A stretch of DNA of 64,000 bases from Euleptes europaea (lineage: Eukaryota > Chordata > Lepidosauria > Squamata > Sphaerodactylidae): NCBI RefSeq assembly GCF_029931775.1, contig NC_079318.1, forward strand, positions 75,985,614 through 76,049,613, in the 5' to 3' direction. The notes below the pieces were generated by a model, which ran no database searches, was not told the origin of the DNA, and was given only the letters and a program-made list of their open reading frames with translations. The first letter of the stretch is position 1, and each line of letters starts with the position of its first letter. This document shows, piece after piece, positions 58,001 to 64,000 of the stretch. A program made the translations under genes and the position numbers.

Positions 58001-61000
58001 GAGTGGGCTGAAGTGACATCTGAAAAGGACAGGATAGTGTAGGACAGGCTTTCCCAAACTCATACAATCATAGAGTTGGAAGGGACCACCAGTGTCATCT
58101 AGTCCAACCCCCTGCACAATTCAGGAAATTCACAACTACCTTCCCCACACACTCCCGGTGACCCCTACTCTATGCCCAGAAGATGGCCAAGATGCCCTCC
58201 CTCTCATGAACTGCCTAAGGTCATAGAATACTATTTTTGTTAGAAAATAGAAATAAGAAACACACTAAGATCCAAAAAGGAAAGTTTTAGGGTGTGTAAG
58301 ATGTGCCATCTGCTCTCAGAGGAGCCCATACTCTGCACTTCTGCATGAGTCAGGATTCTAGGTTAACCTCCTCTGAAGGGAGAAAAGTCTGCTGTGGTTC
58401 TGCTAGGGTTACCAACCTCCAGGTGGGGCCTGGAATTCTCCCAGAATTACACCTGATCTCTAGACTACAGAGATCAGTTCCCATGAATGAAGTGGCAGCT
58501 TTGGGCAGACTATGACATCATATCCTCACTGAGGTCTCTCCCCTCTGTAAACTCCACCTTCCTCAGGCACTGCCCCCAAATTTCCAAGAATTTTCAAAGG
58601 TGGAATTGGCAACCCTAGTTTCTACATGGGGAGGGAGTGAATGATCTAGTTGAACCTGACACAGACAAACAGCAGAATTAGTGTCCCCAAAAGGGACCAA
58701 AAAGAAAGAGGCATGAATGGCCAGCACAGGGAAACCAAGTTCCCAGGAACTGGTTGGCCACTGTGTGAGACAAGATGCTGGAATAGATCGACTACTGGTC
58801 TGATCCAGCAGGGCTCTTCTTATATCCTTAGAGATTAAGGAAGTGCCTTCTTCTGGGGATAAGGCCTTTGGGCCCACTAAAAGCATGGCAGCACTTTTGT
58901 AGAATCATAGAATCACAGAGTTAGAAGGGACCACCAAGGCCTCTAGTCCAACCCCCTGCACAATGCAGGAAATTCACAACTACCTCCCCCCCAACACTCC
59001 AAGTGACCCCTGCTCCATGCCCAGAAGATGGCAAAAAAAAAAAAAAAAAACCCTCTAGGATCCCTGCCCAAACTGGCCTGGAGGAAAATTGCTTCCTAAC
59101 TCCACAGTGGCTATTGGCATTTCCCTGGGCAAGTGAGAAAGGGCCACGAGAGCCAAACCCTGTTGCAAACCTGTCGCAGGCCCCAACGTATGACCAGGAT
59201 TTTGGTATGAAAGCATGTCCCATTAGGCTTCATAAAGACGGAAATGTGTTACAAAGATGATGTCACTTCATAAACTGGAACACCTGTGACAGTATCAAGC
59301 CCGCGGCTAGTAACTTGCTATGCTGTGGAAGCAACCCAAGGTTCTGCTATTGTAATCATTTAATACTACTGTCCCAGCTGAAGGTCACAACTGCAGGAGT
59401 GCTCAGCTGATTAAGCAAAACATACTGCTTGACAAGGAATGATAGACAATGTCATATCTACTAACTACTGCAGATGGCAGTCAAGTGCATAGTACTGCTT
59501 ATAAGACCTATTAGCTAAGTTACTGTTTATTTATAGAATGCTTTAGCTAAGGGATTCTAGAACCAAAGTTGACTGGACCTATTCCAGCACATCTACAAGA
59601 TAAAGGCTCTGAAAAGGTATAAATAGAGACCTTTCTCTGACTACAGGTTAGAGAGGTTCCTGATGGTCTAAACCTACTGACCTATGGACTTCCTCCATCT
59701 ACCAAAGATGTAAAACCTTGGCAGCCTAATTCTTGCATGAATTAGGAACCTGATTCTTTCGTGAATTAGGAACAATAATTTATTCTTGTCTCTAAATCTG
59801 GAGAACTCTCACAGAGAGAGGTATTATGCCACACAGTCTGTCTCTCTGAAGACTGATTGTCTGGGATAACTGACTGTACAATGCTTCATCCTGAATATGT
59901 GATGAAGGCCCTTATACTCTAAGGATTATAAGGGTATGGATCTTACCATGTTTGAATATGGTGACATTGAGAGCTCATTTGTTCTAACAAGACTAATGTC
60001 TTCTCATAAGGTCTATGCTTTACACAGACTTCCCAGTTCTGACAGACAAGATGTAAATGCAGCTTCTCCAAGAAGCCCATTACCAGAGCATATTCCAGGG
60101 GTTTCTCTACACAAGGAGGAAGCACTGAATATACTCTGCAGTCAGTTCTAAGACTGAGGTCTCACACAGAACTGTCTGACATACACATGCATACATAAAC
60201 ATGCATTACAGCCAACAATGGCTAACACATAGAATTACTCCAATTGGAATACATATAACTGGAATACATGGATGGAGATCCATGGAGCCTTAAGCTCTTA
60301 AACTGTACTATACTCAGTACTCTCTAAAGATTGGCACTGTCAGAGAGATTGCCAAATAGAGTTTATACTCTACACATAATGTTAAGCTTTACACATAGCT
60401 TCAAATACGGATTAATTACAGTATAGCAAAACCATCAAGGTGGCTCTTAGCTATACAGCAATGCTTACAGCAATGCATACTCAAAGATGGCTTTCACATA
60501 GCCTTTTCTAATCTGAACATGGGCTTCAGACCCATAAACCTCAAACATATAGAGACTCTATGGTCTCATGCCTTCAATCACAAACAGACTACTGGAAGAG
60601 CTATAGTATCAGCTCTAACATGAAACTATGGAACCAAAGAGATCTCTCCTACCTTTACAACTACTAAAGGCATTGAAATAACAGAATAAAACTTAGAGAA
60701 TACCTGAAGGTAATCTAATTATTCTAAGTGAATTTATAGACTCCTTACAGAAACGCTGCAATGACATGACTGGGTAAAGTATGTCTTATATTTAAATAAT
60801 TTGAATTAGAATACTTATTCAATGCACTAACCATTATTTTACAAGATTTCTGTAAACTGTATTATTTCCTGAATGAAATATGTACTTGGGAAACTCTCAT
60901 ATAGTCATAGAGATTGTTGATATTGCTAATATTGCTTGCATACATAAGATAACATTTTGTTCCTGTTGAACTAACTAATATAGTTTTTATTTCTGTAACC

Positions 61001-62592
61001 ATTTACATGCATATATTTTATGTGAAATAAATAGTATTTTATTCATATATTCGTTTCATATTTTTACTGGAACATTTCAAGAGAAAGTCTATCTCGCAAG
61101 AGGTGGAAAGGGTTGATCCCTGCTTAGTGAGTAGCAGGCTGAATAAGATAAAATATCCCTTTTCAGGAAGGGGTCAATTCTAAGAGCTTGGTTACCTTAA
61201 CGGCACGGACCGCGACAAACCTTCCTGCCTTCCTTCGCATAATCTGCCTAAGTTCACAGAATCAGCACGGTTGTCAGATGGCCATCTAGCCTCTGCTTAA
61301 AAACCTCCAAAGAAGGAGAGCCCACCACCTCCTGAGGAAACCTGTTCCACTGAGGAGCTGCTCCAACTGTCAGGAAGTTCTTCCTAATGTTTAGCCGAAA
61401 ACTCTTTTGATTTAATTTAAAGCTGTTGGTTCTGGTCCAACCTTCTGGGGCAACAGAAAACAACTCTGCACCATCCTCTATATGACAGCCCTTCAAGTAC
61501 TTGAAGATGGTTTATCATATCACCTCTCAGTCATCTCCTCTCCAGGCTAAACATACCAAGCTCCTTCAGCCTTTCCTCATAGGACTTTCCCCATAGGACC
61601 TCTAGTGGGTGCACTTAATGTGCCATGGCACACACAGTCTGCAAATGTCTGGTGAACAGTGTGCATGCCATTCTTATGGCGTCCACTCTTGTGGGGATCT
61701 GTACAGGCTGTACCGTTTCATCCTGCAATGGCAGGGGGCCTCACAAGAGGAGATGGACGTCCACATAAAAAACTGTGAACACAGCTGGCATACCTGGGAG
61801 ATGGGTTCTGGCCTAGCCTTTCCCCTGTGTGGAATGGCAGAGATACAGGATAACTGCTTTGGTGAGAGGTAGGCCCACAATGGCTGCGGAAATCCCATAT
61901 TCAAAATCGTTCTTAGCCCAGTGCTCCTGAGATAGTAGCTCACTCTGCCCTCAACTTCTACAGATTTCCAGGGAGTTTATCATAATATTGTGGATATCTG
62001 CCATGCCCCTTCCCCCAAAAAAGACGGCTTGTGGCAGCTCCGCCCTTGACCCATGTACCTCAATACTGTATCTGAATCAGCCCAGAGTCCAGCACCAAAC
62101 TGGAAAGGAAGCAACTCACTATGGCATGGAGTTTAAGTACATACCTGAGGTACAAATCTGGGTGGCTTCTTGGGGTGCCCCGTAAACTCAGCTAAGCCAT
62201 CAATAAAAGGAAACAAAGAGCTTTTTATTACAGTTATACACCTCAACACACACATACACAAAATATTATCACTCGGGCGGCTTATTTAAATATAAAATCT
62301 GATAATTACCTGACTAATAAAGCAATTAACAGGTGGCATTTCAATATATTTACAGGCTTTTTTTTAAAAAAAAGTACATAGTGGTTTTTGGATACAGTTG
62401 CAGCAGAAATCAAGTTATTTTATGTGGTAAATGTATTGGGGGGATAAATAACAATGATTTAAAAACAAACAACAGTGTCTTGTGCAGCTAAGATGACAAA
62501 GGGATTGTGCCACTAGAGCATCTCCATGGAGATAACAATGGGACAGATTGGGATAAATACTCACTGTAGCCTGTCTCCTTCTCAGGAAGTTT
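54802..62592 (-). CDS. PTK2B: Protein-tyrosine kinase 2-beta (PYK2), C-terminal part
   Basis: PTK2B is a cytoplasmic FAK-family tyrosine kinase; its C-terminal focal-adhesion-targeting (FAT) four-helix bundle binds paxillin. Five exons on the minus strand (62565-62592, 62145-62191, 57873-58019, 56651-56731, 54802-55017) give 172 residues plus the stop. The order reads [20 protein letters not shown], then [20 protein letters not shown], then [15 protein letters not shown], then the near-invariant block from [20 protein letters not shown] to [10 protein letters not shown]. All junctions are in phase. The last seven residues (LVKVSFE) differ from the mammalian LAHPPAE tail. The kinase, FERM and proline-rich parts lie beyond the right edge; I did not find the preceding exon between 62600 and 64000. 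The gene is convergent with CHRNA2, as in mammals. Confidence 0.96.
55167..55755 (-). mobile_element. CR1 LINE 3' end in PTK2B intron
   Basis: AGAATCATAGAGTTGGAAGG to GCCCCAAACTGAACACAGT. The minus frame reads [20 protein letters not shown], the CR1 RT C-terminus. Confidence 0.85.
55870..56060 (+). repeat. 5S rRNA-derived SINE
   Basis: TAGTCCAATCTCGTCAGCTC, GTACTTGGATGGGAGGCCAC and tail GGGTGCAACTTGATAGCAC. Confidence 0.8.
56068..56245 (-). repeat. Degenerate tRNA-derived SINE (family B)
   Basis: CTGAGTCAGATATTGGTCCA and the antisense head CACCATTGAGCTATGG. Confidence 0.5.
56325..56500 (+). repeat. 5S rRNA-derived SINE, internally deleted
   Basis: GACCAGCCTGAGCTCATTAA, TTAGTACTTGGATGGGAGAC and CAAGTCAGTTGACAGCAC. 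It ends about 150 bp from the PTK2B 81-nt exon. Confidence 0.75.
56651..56731 (-). CDS. PTK2B: PTK2B exon (FAT domain middle)
   Basis: This 81-nt exon encodes [20 protein letters not shown] then PSSSRHE. The minus-strand acceptor is TTCTCTTGGCAG and the donor GAG|GTAGGC. Both ends are phase 0. Confidence 0.97.
57873..58019 (-). CDS. PTK2B: PTK2B exon (FAT domain start)
   Basis: This 147-nt exon encodes [20 protein letters not shown] through [11 protein letters not shown]. The minus-strand acceptor is TGTCCTTTTCAG and the donor AAG|GTAACA. The TANLDRTDD motif matches the start of the FAT domain. Confidence 0.96.
58066..58230 (-). mobile_element. CR1 LINE 3' end fragment
   Basis: CAATCATAGAGTTGGAAGGG to GAACTGCCTAAGGTCATAGA, right after a PTK2B exon in transcription order reversed. 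Confidence 0.8.
58404..58617 (+). mobile_element. TIR element of the AGGGTTGCC family
   Basis: TAGGGTTACCAACCTCCAGG to ATTGGCAACCCTA. Confidence 0.75.
58735..58835 (+). mobile_element. CR1-like LINE 3' end fragment
   Basis: GGAACTGGTTGGCCACTGTG, ACTGGTCTGATCCAGCAGGG and CTCTTCTTATATCC. Confidence 0.65.
58897..61600 (-). mobile_element. CR1 LINE 3' end interrupted by an LTR-like element
   Basis: The CR1 sequence (TAGAATCATAGAATCACAGA to AAACCCTGTTGCAAACC) stops at 59171 and resumes at 61218 with AACCTTCCTGCC, CTGCCTAAGTTCACAGAATC and the RT C-terminal frame to 61496. The copy at 43624 shows the uninterrupted arrangement. Confidence 0.85.
59172..61217. mobile_element. LTR-like insertion (probable solo LTR, ~2.05 kb)
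   Basis: The insert begins TGTCGCAGG and ends CCGCGACA, so it has TG...CA termini within a short inverted repeat. It is flanked by the 4-bp duplication AACC. It contains a TATAAATA at 59618 and an AATAAA at 61026 on the plus strand, fitting U3-R-U5 order. No second copy of its ends is seen, and I see no convincing retroviral protein. Family is undecided (ERV or Gypsy-like); long-LTR groups are possible. It is a fossil, and younger than the CR1 it sits in. Confidence 0.6.
62145..62191 (-). CDS. PTK2B: PTK2B exon (linker before FAT domain)
   Basis: This 47-nt exon encodes [15 protein letters not shown] and begins with two bases of a split threonine codon. The minus-strand acceptor is ATGGCTTAG and the donor CAG|GTATGT. 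Human PTK2B has a similar EFTGPPQKPPR segment at this point. Confidence 0.9.
62565..62592 (-). CDS. PTK2B: PTK2B micro-exon (28 nt)
   Basis: This 28-nt exon encodes KLPEKETGY plus one base of the next codon. The minus-strand acceptor is TTCCTTTTTCAG and the donor ACA|GTGAGT. It matches the PEKEVGY segment of human PTK2B, and the phase joins exactly to 62191. Confidence 0.88.
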
Positions 62593-64000
62593 CTGAAAAA
62601 GGAACAAGAAATCCACTGAAAACTAAGATTTCAACACAATTGAATGGTGTGGAGAGAAGCTGGAAATAAGCAGCAAAAGGAGAGAAATTGTGCAATTTCA
62701 GACAGCTGTGGAGGGTAACATTTTATAGGGGATTTTATTTTTTTTGCAGCATATTTGCTATAGCAGCTGATCAAAGGGAGCTTTCCACCCCACTTTGGTG
62801 CGCTCCTGCTTCTGGTGCCCAGGAACAGCAGAGGCAATAGACAGCAGCAACCTGGATGTTCAAGAGGAAAGGAAAGGAAAAGGCAAGCAACAGGCAAAAG
62901 TGGAAAGGGCTTAAGAATGAAATCCTCTTCCCTGATGCAATTTAAAGTGATGGTTTTGTCCAAGAAACCTCCAAACAACCTGGGCTCAGGCCAGGAAGGA
63001 CCACCTTCTCCCACATAAACATGCCCATTCACTCAGGTCATTATCAGTAGCCCTGCCTATCAGAGACTCCACCAGTGTTAAGGGTTAAGTGGGTGACAAT
63101 TGGAAAAAGACCATTTCAGTGGTGGCTGCATACCTTTGGAACGCCCTTCCCAGGGATGTCTGCTTGGAGCTAATATTTTAGTGTCAAGTGAAAATGAAAG
63201 ATCTCAAGAGCTATCAGCAAGAACTTTGGGGGTTCCTGGGACTACAAGACAGCAATACAGGAACCCCAGAGGGAGACAGCTAGCACGTGTGGTTGTGGGA
63301 ATGGGGAGGGTAGGGAAGTCTTCCTGGGGTTTGGGGTTGGCAAGGAAGGTCAGCCATGGCTAAGAAAGCAAGGATTATGAAGCTGCAGAAAAATTTTTAG
63401 TGTATCTGTTTATGTTCTCTGAAAATCTGATCAGATGCTAGGATAGGGCATGTGTTTTCGGGCGGATGGAATTATAGAACAGAAAGGATGGGTTTTGTCA
63501 GGCATCTCTCCAAAAACCATCACTTTTTGTTCTGGGAGAAAATGCTCAGGACTCAGCACAAAAAAAGATTTACCTTTTATGTGCTTTCCCAAGCATGGTG
63601 GATATGAATTGGAAGCCCTTCCTCTTCTGTTCACAGAAAAGTTCCATATTGGTGTTTGTGTGGGTTGTATTTTCCTAGATTATTTTGCTATTTTGTTTGA
63701 GGCTAGACTGGATAATGGGGCATCTTCTTGCATAGTGCCTGTATTCACACATTTTTGGAGTGGCTTATATTTACGTGAAAAACATTGGCTTGGTTCAGAC
63801 ACAATGTAAAACTATGATGAATTTTAACTATGGTAGGCTTGTGAAACCAGAATTTGGCTCGTAAAAAATCACTCATTTCTTGGCTTCCCTCAACAAATGC
63901 TGGTTTTGTCACCTTTGCTTTGGACAAGGATTAACTGTTATTAGTGAACCAGTTCAGATCCTAGTTTGTCAGATCCTGTCTAACAATAGTCAGTGAAGTA
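62593..64000. other. PTK2B: PTK2B intron sequence to the right edge
   Basis: Apart from an eroded LINE-like trace near 63110-63165, I see no exon or recognised repeat. The next PTK2B exon upstream in the gene is expected beyond this edge or was missed. Confidence 0.4.

Noticed and set aside
59936-60151. 71-codon frame inside the LTR-like insertion
   Set aside because: It has no recognisable motif and its length is within chance; not treated as a gene.

Overview
The window is vertebrate nuclear DNA, most likely from a squamate reptile and possibly a gecko. The evidence is intron-split coding exons with consensus splice sites, plus a repeat load of 5S-rRNA-derived SINEs, tRNA-derived SINEs, CR1 LINEs and an RTE-BovB LINE. 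The species assignment is inference; the gene and repeat calls come from the sequence.

Three protein-coding genes are supported. (1) At 2155-8740 (+) there are two phase-compatible exons of a small, probably secreted, helical protein that I do not recognise. (2) At 26362-49648 (+) lies the whole coding region of CHRNA2, the neuronal nicotinic acetylcholine receptor alpha-2 subunit. It has six coding exons and 531 codons, and every splice phase agrees. A GC-richer segment ending in a strong splice donor at 17464 is a candidate non-coding first exon. (3) At 54802-62592 (-) are the last five coding exons of PTK2B (PYK2), which encode the linker and the focal-adhesion-targeting domain. CHRNA2 and PTK2B are convergent, with stop codons 5.2 kb apart, matching the mammalian 8p21 arrangement. 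EPHX2, which lies on the other side of CHRNA2 in mammals, is not visible here.

The rest is intronic or intergenic DNA packed with repeats. These include eleven partial or full 5S-derived SINEs, one of them fused to a tRNA-SINE head; two tRNA-SINE families; many antisense CR1 3' ends; one BovB 3' end whose tail resembles the 5S-SINE tail; an L1 3' end; about a dozen copies of a ~200 bp element with TAGGGTTGCC / GGCAACCCTA ends; several long palindromes; and a ~2 kb LTR-like insertion inside a CR1 copy.

I found no evidence of a new multi-gene system. The best leads are the unrecognised secreted gene and a set of palindromic (fold-back) elements. Four of these are flanked by direct repeats of variable length (11-16 bp), which suggests retroposition rather than cut-and-paste transposition.
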